Position numbers and translations under genes: made by a program. From Competibacter_A sp037045685 (GTDB lineage: Bacteria > Pseudomonadota > Gammaproteobacteria > Competibacterales > Competibacteraceae): a DNA stretch of 64,000 nt. The notes beneath the pieces were generated by a model. It saw only the letters and a list, made by a program, of their open reading frames with translations. It did no database searches and was not told the DNA's origin. Below, in pieces: positions 18,000 to 26,500 of this stretch. The stretch spans positions 150,650 to 214,649 of the forward strand of contig JBAOII010000014.1 in NCBI GenBank assembly GCA_037045685.1, in the 5' to 3' direction. Each line of letters starts with the position of its first letter. The stretch's first letter is position 1.

Positions 18000-18980
18000 T
18001 CACAGGAGACGGTTGGGCGCCCGCCCCCATTCCTCGTGACGGGAGCGGTAGGCGGCGTTCACCATGTTCATCATGCCCTCATCGAAGCCGGTGGTCTGTT
18101 GCAACCGCTTGAGATACACATCGAACAGAGAAAGCTTCCTGCGCTTTTTCATGGCCGCGCTCAAACTTTGATCCTTGGCGATTCGCCCTTCGATGGAGTC
18201 GTCGCCGGCTTCGTACCGCCTGATCACTTCGGGGTATTGATCCTGAGCCTTGGATTCTCGAATGATCGTCCGATAGCCGTCCAGATACTTGTCGAGGGCT
18301 TGGTACGGCTCCAGGCCGGTCCGCAGGGCTTCCGTCGATACTTCCACCAGCTTGATCTTCGCGCCCTTCAGTTCCAGGTAGCTGTCCATCTCGTTCACGA
18401 TGGACAGGACGTTCATGGTCGCGGCGAAGATATTGCTGGCGAAGGCGTGGTAGTCGCGAATGCTGGACTGGCTCCCCACCAGAAAATCGTAAGCTTCGCA
18501 CCGCTTGGCGCGATAAGCGAAGCGCAGGTTGCAGGGCATGAGGTGCGCGGCCTGGCTGTCCTCGGCATCGGCCCGATGGGTTTGGAGGCGCGCGCCGCTG
18601 TCCTCGACCCCGATCCCGTCGAGCAGCGCCTTCCGAGCCGGATCACCGCTCTTGAGCAGGCCCTCGCGAAGCCATTTCAGGAGCGCGAACCAGCGGTAGA
18701 GAATTTCCTTCCTGCGGTTCAGCAGCTCCTCGATGTCCGCTTCCAAATAGCTCGAACCGTTCCGACGGGCCTTTTCGTGGCGGCGCTCGAACTGGAAGCG
18801 CTCCCGAGCGGCGGCGGCTTCGCCCCTGGAGCGGAAATAGGGATCGCTCGATTCGGTGTAAAAAGTTCTGTCGCCGGTGACGCCTCCGGGCCGGTGGCTC
18901 GCTCTCGCAAGCGTCCCGGCATCTATCGCGGGAGCGTTGTACCCGCTGCCCAAGGGTCCTCTGCCACTGCTGCCGGCCAT
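18000..18980 (-). CDS. Hypothetical protein, 326 residues
   Basis: I do not recognise the family. ATG 18980 is chosen because GAGG lies 8 nt upstream; an ATG seven codons earlier (19001) lacks a site. The first ~60 residues are Gly/Arg-rich and look disordered; the rest is mostly helical and charged, with long stretches such as LNRRKEILYRWFALLKWL and FASNIFAATMNVLSIVNEMD. There is no signal peptide and no membrane helix. It is convergent with the CDF gene. Confidence 0.65.
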   Translation of the reverse strand: MAGSSGRGPLGSGYNAPAIDAGTLARASHRPGGVTGDRTFYTESSDPYFRSRGEAAAARERFQFERRHEKARRNGSSYLEADIEELLNRRKEILYRWFALLKWLREGLLKSGDPARKALLDGIGVEDSGARLQTHRADAEDSQAAHLMPCNLRFAYRAKRCEAYDFLVGSQSSIRDYHAFASNIFAATMNVLSIVNEMDSYLELKGAKIKLVEVSTEALRTGLEPYQALDKYLDGYRTIIRESKAQDQYPEVIRRYEAGDDSIEGRIAKDQSLSAAMKKRRKLSLFDVYLKRLQQTTGFDEGMMNMVNAAYRSRHEEWGRAPNRLL

Positions 18981-19162
18981 GTCGCATACCTCGCGAGCCA
19001 TTCAAAACCTGTGCGGAAACACCTCTCTGCCGCCGGGAGAGCCGGCTGGCGCGGGTCGGAAGCGCGACGGCGAACGGCCGCGCAAAGTCGCGATGCGGCG
19101 GAGCCGCCCGATGGCCATTATCGCGACGAGCGGCGATTTCCCACGGCGCGAAGCGGGGCCAA

Positions 19163-19289
19163 GCCGCGCCGGTCGGATCGACGCTTGCACCAAATCGACG
19201 CACAAAATCGACAAAATGCCGTCATTGCCGCGCCGGTCGGATCGACGCTTGCACCGAATCGACGCATAAAACCGACAAAAACCGTCATC
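19163..19289. repeat. Two-copy tandem repeat, 64/63 bp
   Basis: The unit starting GCCGCGCCGGTCGGATCGAC occurs at 19163-19226 and again at 19227-19289 with few mismatches and one missing base, and a third copy begins then fades. Within each unit ATCGACGC/AATCGAC-type words recur. It lies in the gap between two minus-strand hypotheticals. Confidence 0.8.
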
Positions 19290-19311
19290 GCCGCACCCGA
19301 TCACGTCCCGG

Positions 19312-19515
19312 TCAGGCGATCTGCGGGTCCAGGCTCCTGTACTGGGGCAACAGGCAAAACCGGGCCGGCGACAGCAGCGCGATCCGGTCCGAGATCAACC
19401 GCAAGATGTAGTTGTGATCGTGCGCGCGAACCGCCATTTCTGGCGAATAATAGACCGGGTGCGGCTCACCCCGCCACTTGAAACGGCGAATTTCCGGGAA
19501 ATTGGACTCGTACAT
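19312..19515 (-). CDS. Small hypothetical protein, 67 residues
   Basis: The ATG at 19515 has GAGGG 7 nt upstream, a good ribosome site. The product is soluble, with aromatic residues (FPEIRRFKWRGEPHPVYYSP) and a helical middle. No family is recognised. Composition and ribosome site argue for a real gene. Confidence 0.5.
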   Translation of the reverse strand: MYESNFPEIRRFKWRGEPHPVYYSPEMAVRAHDHNYILRLISDRIALLSPARFCLLPQYRSLDPQIA

Positions 19516-19714
19516 GGCATGGCCCTCGAAAACATTTTCTCTGAGTAAACACTAATTAAGCATTATTCATGCCAATATCGAAAACGTTTCGTCGATCATG
19601 CCACGGGGTCAACCTTTCCGGTCGAACCGGGCGGCTAACACCGCCCGAGGGAACGACAGGCCGGAATCCTCGCAGTCGCCGGTTCGCCTGATCCGGCGAG
19701 ATCCCGCCGTTGCT

Positions 19715-20227
19715 TTACGGAAACGCCGGAATCGTCGGTTCGGTGCCTTCGGGATGCGCTTCAGGGTGGTGGGTCGCGACCAGCTCGGTGATTTCCGCCA
19801 CGCGATCACGCGGCACGTCGATCATCATCAGCAGCTCACCCCGCTCGATCGCCTCTTCGAACGGTTTCAGCCGGGTGTTGCCGACGTTCAAGCCGACCAT
19901 CCCGCTCAGCCAGGCGCCGACACCGGCGCCGGCCAGGCCGCCGGCCAGGACGACCCCGCCTCCCGCCACCACCAAACTGAGCGGACCCAGGGCGACGGCA
20001 GCCAGACCGGCGAGCGTGCCGACCGTGCCGCCGAGCGCCAGACCGCGCTCCATGGCGGGAATAAAGTCACTTTTTTGCAGGAACGACGCCTCGGGCAAAT
20101 TTTCGAGAGGCGTCCCGCGTTTGGCCAGGATATGGATGTGACGCTCCTCGATGCGAGCGAGCAGCAACTCATCGACGATAGTTTTGGCTAACTCGATGGT
20201 CGGAACCAAGAAATAGATGCGCTTCAT
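19715..20227 (-). CDS. Glycine-zipper membrane-associated protein (DUF1269-like)
   Basis: The product is about 170 residues. The start ATG 20227 follows GAGGAG with 6-nt spacing; a longer upstream frame lacks a site. The N-terminal alpha/beta domain (MKRIYFLVPTIELAKTIVDE) is of the type that binds to itself in stress proteins. Residues about 70-115 are a Gly/Ala-rich hydrophobic stretch (GTVGTLAGLAAVALGPLSL and onward) typical of glycine zippers. A final ferredoxin-like strand-helix-strand contains LLMMIDVPRDRVAEI. The family's role is unknown; stress response or membrane interaction is inferred. Confidence 0.7.
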   Translation of the reverse strand: MKRIYFLVPTIELAKTIVDELLLARIEERHIHILAKRGTPLENLPEASFLQKSDFIPAMERGLALGGTVGTLAGLAAVALGPLSLVVAGGGVVLAGGLAGAGVGAWLSGMVGLNVGNTRLKPFEEAIERGELLMMIDVPRDRVAEITELVATHHPEAHPEGTEPTIPAFP

Positions 20228-20757
20228 TCTGATCTCCTCATCCGTTCGCCCGTGGCCGGGGCCGGGGCCGGCGGGCAGAGCCGTGAAATCGCCGATGCGG
20301 CGAAGCACCGATGCACTTCTCACCGTTCCAGAATTATCAAGTCAAAGCAACTGCATACGGCCTATCGATGCTAGGCCCGACACCGCCGGAAGTAAAGCGA
20401 TAGCCCGTCGGCCGGGAGGGATTTCAGGGCGGGCGGGAGCGGCGCTCGAAGCGGGCAACGGGTGCTCGATTCCCATCCAGAATGAGCCGGTTCATCCCGG
20501 ATGACCCGGCTTATCCCGGCATCGTCGCCAGGGGTTCACGTTCCCTTCGGGGTTTTGGAGGAGGAGATTGTCGGCCGGCCACCTTGAGCGGGCGTGTCAA
20601 ATACTGGCGCCCGGCTGTCAACAACTGTCGCCGGTCGGAAGAAACAGGGCGCGTCCCGGAGCGGGATGCCGGCGATGGGGCAGGGATTCGGTCGCGCCAA
20701 GCGATGCCGGATAAGCCGATAAAGCGGTGCGAGGCTTGCGACCCGCGCCGCTGGCTT
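20228..20757. other. Intergenic region with an imperfect palindrome
   Basis: This stretch of 530 bases has no supported gene. Bases 20486-20510 form an imperfect palindrome (arms GCCGGTTCATCC and GGATGACCCGGC, one mismatch, one central base), followed by a related CCCGGCTTATCCCGGC. It may be a terminator of the 20758-21132 gene or a small dispersed repeat. Confidence 0.45.
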
Positions 20758-21132
20758 TCAGTTCATCGCCAAGGCGGCGGCTTGTTCGCGGGTGAAAAAC
20801 CGGGTTCCGCGCACGAAACCGGCCATCACGGAAGGCTGGAGGGCGGTCGCGCGACCGCCGGCATCGCGCTCCATCACCAGCGTGGCCGGCAAGCCTTCCA
20901 GCAGGTGCATGGGCGCGGGTCGACCGTCGGCAAAGCATGCCCGGTACACTTCGCCGGTCTGGGTGTCCAGAAACGCGGGGGCGAAGCCTTGCGCCCGGTT
21001 TTCGGCGCTGACGCCGCCGGTGCCCCGAAAGATTCGGTTCTGCTGCCGCAATACCTTGGCGGTCAGGCTGACCGAGCGCATGTCCGGAGGCGGAAACCGG
21101 TCGCTCGAGCGATTCACGGATTGGGTGTTCAT
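20758..21132 (-). CDS. Conserved-looking hypothetical protein, 124 residues
   Basis: The frame starts at ATG 21132 with GGGGTAAG upstream. The middle (FLDTQTGEVYRACFADGRPA) looks like a short beta-hairpin domain and the end (RGTRFFTREQAAALAMN) like an amphipathic helix. No signal peptide is present. I do not recognise a named family. Confidence 0.55.
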   Translation of the reverse strand: MNTQSVNRSSDRFPPPDMRSVSLTAKVLRQQNRIFRGTGGVSAENRAQGFAPAFLDTQTGEVYRACFADGRPAPMHLLEGLPATLVMERDAGGRATALQPSVMAGFVRGTRFFTREQAAALAMN

Positions 21133-21445
21133 CGGCTTACCCCGCTGTTCAGGAAGTGGCCCTCAATCGGTACTTTGCAATGAATGCGCCAGATCGCATG
21201 AAGCGGATGCATATCGGGCATGAGTTCACCGGGTAGAGGCAAAATGATCGCTTGCCCGGTAATTCCCGATCAGCGGCCCGACGGTTCAAAGTATTTCGCG
21301 CGGCGAACCTCGATATATCGCGGCCGGTGGCGCGGCAGGGTCGAACCGCCAACCCCATCCATGGGCATCGGCACCTCGCGCGAGGACTTGAGGGCGCGAG
21401 AACTTGAGAGCGCGGGGACGGCGCGAGCCGTCCCCGCGTCAGACC
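21133..21445. other. Intergenic region
   Basis: This is 313 bases between the minus-strand genes prpE and the 124-residue hypothetical. Near 21386-21450 there is an interrupted inverted sequence (GCGCGGGGACGGC / GCCGTCCCCGC at 21413-21440) that is a strong candidate for the prpE terminator stem. Confidence 0.45.
21413..21440 (-). terminator. Probable prpE terminator hairpin
   Basis: Arms GCGGGGACGGC and GCCGTCCCCGC are separated by 6 nt (GCGCGA approximately), just after the prpE stop at 21446. There is no T-run on the prpE strand, so termination may be factor-dependent. Confidence 0.45.
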
Positions 21446-23344
21446 TCAAGCCTTCGTGGCGTAACCGACCGTCTTCAGCGCCGCCCCGATCTCGTCGAGG
21501 ATGGCGGGATCGTCGATGGTGGCCGGCACCTTGTACTCGACGCTGTCGGCGATCTTGTGCATGGTGCCGCGCAGGATTTTGCCGGAACGGGTCTTGGGGA
21601 GCCGGTTGACGACCACGGCGGTCTTGAAGGCCGCCACCGGGCCGATGCGCTCGCGCACCATCGCGATCACTTCCTGAACGATCGCTTCCTCCGGCCGCTC
21701 GACGCCGCTCTTGAGGACGATGAAACCGAGCGGCAACTGGCCTTTCATTTCGTCGGTCACGCCGATGACCGCGCATTCCGCCACGTCTTGGTGCGACGAC
21801 AAGACCTCCTCCATGGCCCCGGTGGACAGGCGGTGGCCGGCCACGTTGATCACGTCATCGACCCGGCCCATGACGAAGATGTAGCCGTCCTCGTCGATGA
21901 AACCCGAATCGCCGGTGGTGTAGTAGCCGGGATTTTCTTCGTAATAGGCATCGCGGCAACGCTGGTCGGCGTTCCACAGGGTGGTGAAGGCGCCGGGGGC
22001 CATCGGCAGTTTCATCGCCAGGGCGCCTTCGGTCCCGGTCGCGGCCGGCTGACCGTCCGCGCCTAGAACCTGCACGTTCCAGCCCGGCATCGGCTTGCTG
22101 GTCGAGCCGTATTTCACCGGCAACCGCTCGATGCCCAGCGGAATGCCGGCAATCGCCCAACCGGTTTCGGTCTGCCACCAGTGGTCGATCACCGGCACCT
22201 TGAGATGGTCTTCCGCCCATTTCAGCGTGTCGGGATCGCAGCGCTCCCCGGCCAGGAACAGGGCGCGGAAATGGGATAGGTCGTATTTCTCGATCAGCGT
22301 GCCATCGGGGTCTTCCCGCTTGATGGCGCGGAAGGCGGTGGGGGCGGTGAACAGCACGGGAATCCGGTGCTGGCTGATCACCCGCCAGAACGCCCCGGCA
22401 TCCGGCGTGCCCACCGGCTTGCCTTCGTAGAGGGTGGCGGTGGCGCCGTGCAGCATCGGGCCATAGGCGATGTAGGAATGGCCGACCTGCCAGCCGACGT
22501 CCGAGGCCGCCCACATCGTCTCGCCGGGTTGAACGGTGTAGAAATGCCGCATCGTCCATTGGGTGGCGACCGACGAGCCGCCGTTGTCGCGGACGATGCC
22601 TTTGGGCTGGCCGGTGGTGCCGGAGGTATACAGGATATAGAGCGGATCGGTCGCCGCCACCGGAACGCAATCGACCGGGCTCGCCCCCGCCGCCAGCTCG
22701 TCCCAATCGTGGTCGCGGCCGGGAATCAGCGTCGCCGCGACTTGCGGCCGTTGCAGGATGACGCAAGCGGCCGGCTTGTGGGCGGCCATGTCCAGCGCGG
22801 CGTCGAGCAGCGGCTTGTAGGGCAAAACCTTGGCGCCCTCGATGCCGCAGGAGGCGGACACCACGACCTTGGGGGTGGCGTCGTTGACGCGGGTCGCCAG
22901 CTCCTGCGGGGCGAAGCCGCCGAACACCACCGAGTGGATGGCGCCGAGCCGGGCGCACGCCAGCATCGCGACCACCGCCTGCGGCACCATCGGCATGTAA
23001 ACGATCACCCGGTCGCCCTTGTTGACCCCGAGTTTCCTCAGCACCCCCGCGAAGCGCGCGACCAGATCGAGCATTTCGCGATAGGTGAAGGTTTTGATGG
23101 TTCCGGTCACCGGGCTGTCGTAGATCAGCGCCGCTTGATCCGCCCGCCCCCCGGCGACGTGCCGGTCCAAGGCGTTGTAGCAGACGTTCAATTCGCCGCC
23201 GACGAACCAGCGATAGAACGGCGCCCGGCTATCGTCCACCACCTTGTCCCACGGCTTGAACCAGTCGATTTCGGCGGCGGCTTCGCCCCAAAATCCGACC
23301 GGGTCGGCCAGCGAGCGGCGATGGATGCTATCGTATGAACTCAT
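21446..23344 (-). CDS. prpE: Propionyl-CoA synthetase (acyl-CoA/acetyl-CoA synthetase family)
   Basis: This 632-residue cytoplasmic enzyme activates propionate (and probably acetate) through an acyl-AMP. The ANL motifs are present: P-loop LYILYTSGTTGQPKGI, DHWWQTETGWAI, YYTTGDSGFIDEDGY, and the acetylatable lysine in LPKTRSGKILRGTM. The N-terminal ACAS region (DPVGFWGEAAAEIDWFKPWD) fits PrpE better than Acs. An AGGAAA site precedes ATG 23344. It is divergent from the giant protein, with a G/C hairpin between. In a polyhydroxyalkanoate-storing organism it could feed propionyl-CoA into copolymers. Confidence 0.92.
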   Translation of the reverse strand: MSSYDSIHRRSLADPVGFWGEAAAEIDWFKPWDKVVDDSRAPFYRWFVGGELNVCYNALDRHVAGGRADQAALIYDSPVTGTIKTFTYREMLDLVARFAGVLRKLGVNKGDRVIVYMPMVPQAVVAMLACARLGAIHSVVFGGFAPQELATRVNDATPKVVVSASCGIEGAKVLPYKPLLDAALDMAAHKPAACVILQRPQVAATLIPGRDHDWDELAAGASPVDCVPVAATDPLYILYTSGTTGQPKGIVRDNGGSSVATQWTMRHFYTVQPGETMWAASDVGWQVGHSYIAYGPMLHGATATLYEGKPVGTPDAGAFWRVISQHRIPVLFTAPTAFRAIKREDPDGTLIEKYDLSHFRALFLAGERCDPDTLKWAEDHLKVPVIDHWWQTETGWAIAGIPLGIERLPVKYGSTSKPMPGWNVQVLGADGQPAATGTEGALAMKLPMAPGAFTTLWNADQRCRDAYYEENPGYYTTGDSGFIDEDGYIFVMGRVDDVINVAGHRLSTGAMEEVLSSHQDVAECAVIGVTDEMKGQLPLGFIVLKSGVERPEEAIVQEVIAMVRERIGPVAAFKTAVVVNRLPKTRSGKILRGTMHKIADSVEYKVPATIDDPAILDEIGAALKTVGYATKA

Positions 23345-23394
23345 ATCGGGATTTCCTCGCGGAAGTGATTATCGAAATTTTGCTTGAACCAAAA

Positions 23395-23414
23395 GCCGGC
23401 CCGATTCGGCCGGC
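23395..23414. promoter_or_regulatory. Inverted repeat between divergent genes
   Basis: Perfect 7-bp arms GCCGGCC and GGCCGGC are separated by CGATTC, flanked by AAAA on the left and TTTT on the right, so it would act as a terminator from either side. It lies between the starts of prpE and the giant gene, where a regulator site or cruciform is another reading. Confidence 0.45.
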
Positions 23415-23565
23415 GATTTTGAGTCATTGAAGTCGAGGTTGCGTCGGACTTCAAAAAAGTAGCTCATTCAAGCGGCCAGCGTTAGTAATACAATGCGATC
23501 TTCGACCGTTGCGCGCCTTGGGCTCTATCGTTCTGTCCCTCATGCATAAACCGGCGGAAAAAGCC

Positions 23566-26500
23566 ATGCGAATCATTGGCATTTGGTTCGGGTTGACCCT
23601 GTTCGTCTGGTCCGCGCTGGCCCGGCCGGCGGTTCCCGCCCCGCAACCCGGCTTCGATTGCGGCAAAGCCCGCACGCCGGTGGAAAAAGCGATTTGCCGC
23701 GACGCCGCGCTGGCCGAGCGCGACGCCCGCTTGCAGCAGGTTTTTTCCGATCTGATCGCGCAAAGCCCGGATCGCCGTGAACCGGCGCGGCGCGAGCAAC
23801 TGCGATGGCTGGCCGAGCGGGACCGGCGCTGCGCGCCATCGCTGCAAGCGGGCCAAGAGAGCGAGGCCGTCGTCTGTCTGCGCGATCTGTACGAGCAACG
23901 CCTCCTGGCCTTGAACGGTTCTCCACCAAACCCAACCCCGCAAGCTCCGGTTCCCCAAGCGACCGCCATCAGCCCGATGGAGTTGCCGGCCCGAGGCAAG
24001 CAGACCGCTTATCTGGAGATTCCCGCCGCCGGGCGTTACGCCATCAGCGCCCACAGCAAAACCGGCGTGGCGCTGGAGCTGGTCGATTACATGAGCGGGC
24101 CGGTCGCCCGCGACGGCGTGCCCGGCCAACGCGATGGCCGTCTGGATCGATTTCTCGATCGGGGGCGCTACAAGCTGATCCTGCGCGGCGCACCCCAAGC
24201 TCAGGATGGCGCCACGGTCGAGGCGAAACCCTTCGCCGAACTGCAACCGACGCCCCAACGCCTGCCCCTGTTGGAACTGCTCGCCAGCGAGTTGGGCGAT
24301 TATCAACAGCGGTCCTGCTGGCTGGAAGTGAAGGAGCGAGGGCCGGTTTTTCTGGAGGCCGGCGGGCGGTTTCTGGATGCGCTGCACCTGTGGCGGGATG
24401 GCTTGACGCTGCTGGATTTGACCGCCGAGCGGCGGACGCTGGAACCGCAAGCCGGCCGGCCGCTGACCGTGCTGACCCTGGATACCGTGCTCGATCCCGG
24501 CTTTTATCGGGTGACGCTCTACGGTGGCCGGGAGCAGATGCCATGGACCCGGCAGAGCGAGGATAAGCCGCTGTATCTGCGGCTGGGCGTTCCTCGCATC
24601 GAATCGGCGACCCGGCAATGGCGCGCCGTCGGCCCGTTGGGCTTCGACCGCTTCATCGTGGCGACGCCCGCGTCCGATTACGGGCGCCTGGAATTGCCGG
24701 CCGCCGCCGCCGTGCAAGGCGAAACGGCCGCGATCGAACGCGATGGAACCAAACGCTCGCGAGGCGCGGCGTTCGCCTTTACCAAAAAGACCCGCCTGCC
24801 GGTTTGGGAAACCGTGTTCGACGCCAACGCGGATCGGCTCGTCACCGTCCAGGGCGAGCAGGGACAAGGGTATGTCTGGCAGAATTTCAAACGGGTGTGG
24901 GGGGACGTTCCGCAAAAGGGCGGCCAGTATTGGCTCGACCTGATTTCGGCCGGCGACGAGCGCGATAATCCACCAGCGACGGCGGTGCTGGCCTGGCCGC
25001 AAAACCCGAAAGATCCCGACCATCCGAACTGGCAGATCCTGGCTTCCAACGCGCCGCGCTTCGGCAAAGACTCGACTTGGCGCGGACGGTTCAACCTGCT
25101 GGGGCCGACCGAGCTGTTCGTCGAAATCGCCGCCGCCGGAGAGTACGAAATCCAGACCCAGGGCGTGGCGCTGACCGCCACGCTCAAACCGCTGCTCGCG
25201 GCGGATCATCCGAACGTCAAACCGCGCAGCGGCCCACGCTGGACGCTGGAAACCGGCTTCTACCGCCTGGAATTGACCCCGGAGCCGGGCCAGCGCGGCA
25301 TCGTCGAGGCGGTGTTTCAAGCGGCGGGGCTCGCCGCTGGCGCGGGTAATCCGGTGACGGTCGCCATGCCCCGCTTTCCGTCGCTCCAAGCGCCGGGATT
25401 GACGCGCCTGTTCCTCAACCGGCGCCCGCAAGTTCCGGTCGGTTTGCTGCAACGGGATTTGCCGCTTTCGTTGCGCGAGCCGCTGTTCGTGTCGCTGGCG
25501 GCGGCGGAGAGTTTGGAACTGACGGCTACCGTGCCGGCCAAGGGCGCGTTGACCGTTTGGGACGAGCAAGGCCAAGCCCAATCCCTGACGGTCGATGGCG
25601 GACCCCCCGCAACCCAAATTGACGTGGAGGCCGGACAGCGCAAGGTTCGATTGGCCGCGCCGGTGGAGCGCGGCGGCGCCCTTTCGCTGCAATGGCGACC
25701 GGACCCGGTTCCGCCCACGCCCTTGCCGGCCGACTTGGGACAAATCCCGCAACAGCCGCCATCGGTCTTGCGGGAAGAGCAACCTCTGCCGTTGGAACTG
25801 GTCGCCGACCGGGATCAGTCGGTCGCCATCGAGGTGCGGGAGCCGGGTCTGTTTCGCCTGGAAACCGATGGCCGGTTGCGCACGCAAGGGCGGTTGCGAA
25901 CCCGTCTGGCGCCGCGTCTCGCCGAAGCCGAGGCGAACGGGGTCGGCCATAACTTCCTGATGCAACATTATCTGCGAGCGGGACTCTTCCTGCTGGACGC
26001 CGGTAGCCGGCAGGGGACCGCCGGCCATGCCCGGCTGTGGTTGCGGCGCGCACCGCTGCGCGAGGGAGGGGCGTTGCGCTTCGACGCGCCCACGCGCGCC
26101 ACGCTGGCGGCGGGCGAGGGCGCGGTGTACCGCTTCACCGTGCCGCCGCCCGGCGGCGTGTATCAATTGCAGGTGATCGGCTTGGCGCAGAACTATCCGC
26201 TGCGGCTGGAAGACGAGGAAGGCTGGCCGATCTTGCCGCCCGGCCAGTCGGGTTCGATCTCGGCGGAGCTGGAAGCGGGCGTCTATCGGCTGGTGGTGAT
26301 GCCGACCGCTGTCGCCGGCCGCTTGCTGGTGAACGCGGTGGCGCCAGCGGTTCAACCGGCGACTCTGGAAGGCCACGGGCCGCATCCGCTCGCCTTGAAC
26401 GGCCAGCAGACCTATCGCTGGCTGGAACCGACCGGCGAGAACGAAGCGCGCGCACCGGATCAGTGGACCTTCGCCTTGACCGGCGAAACCGATTTGCGGT

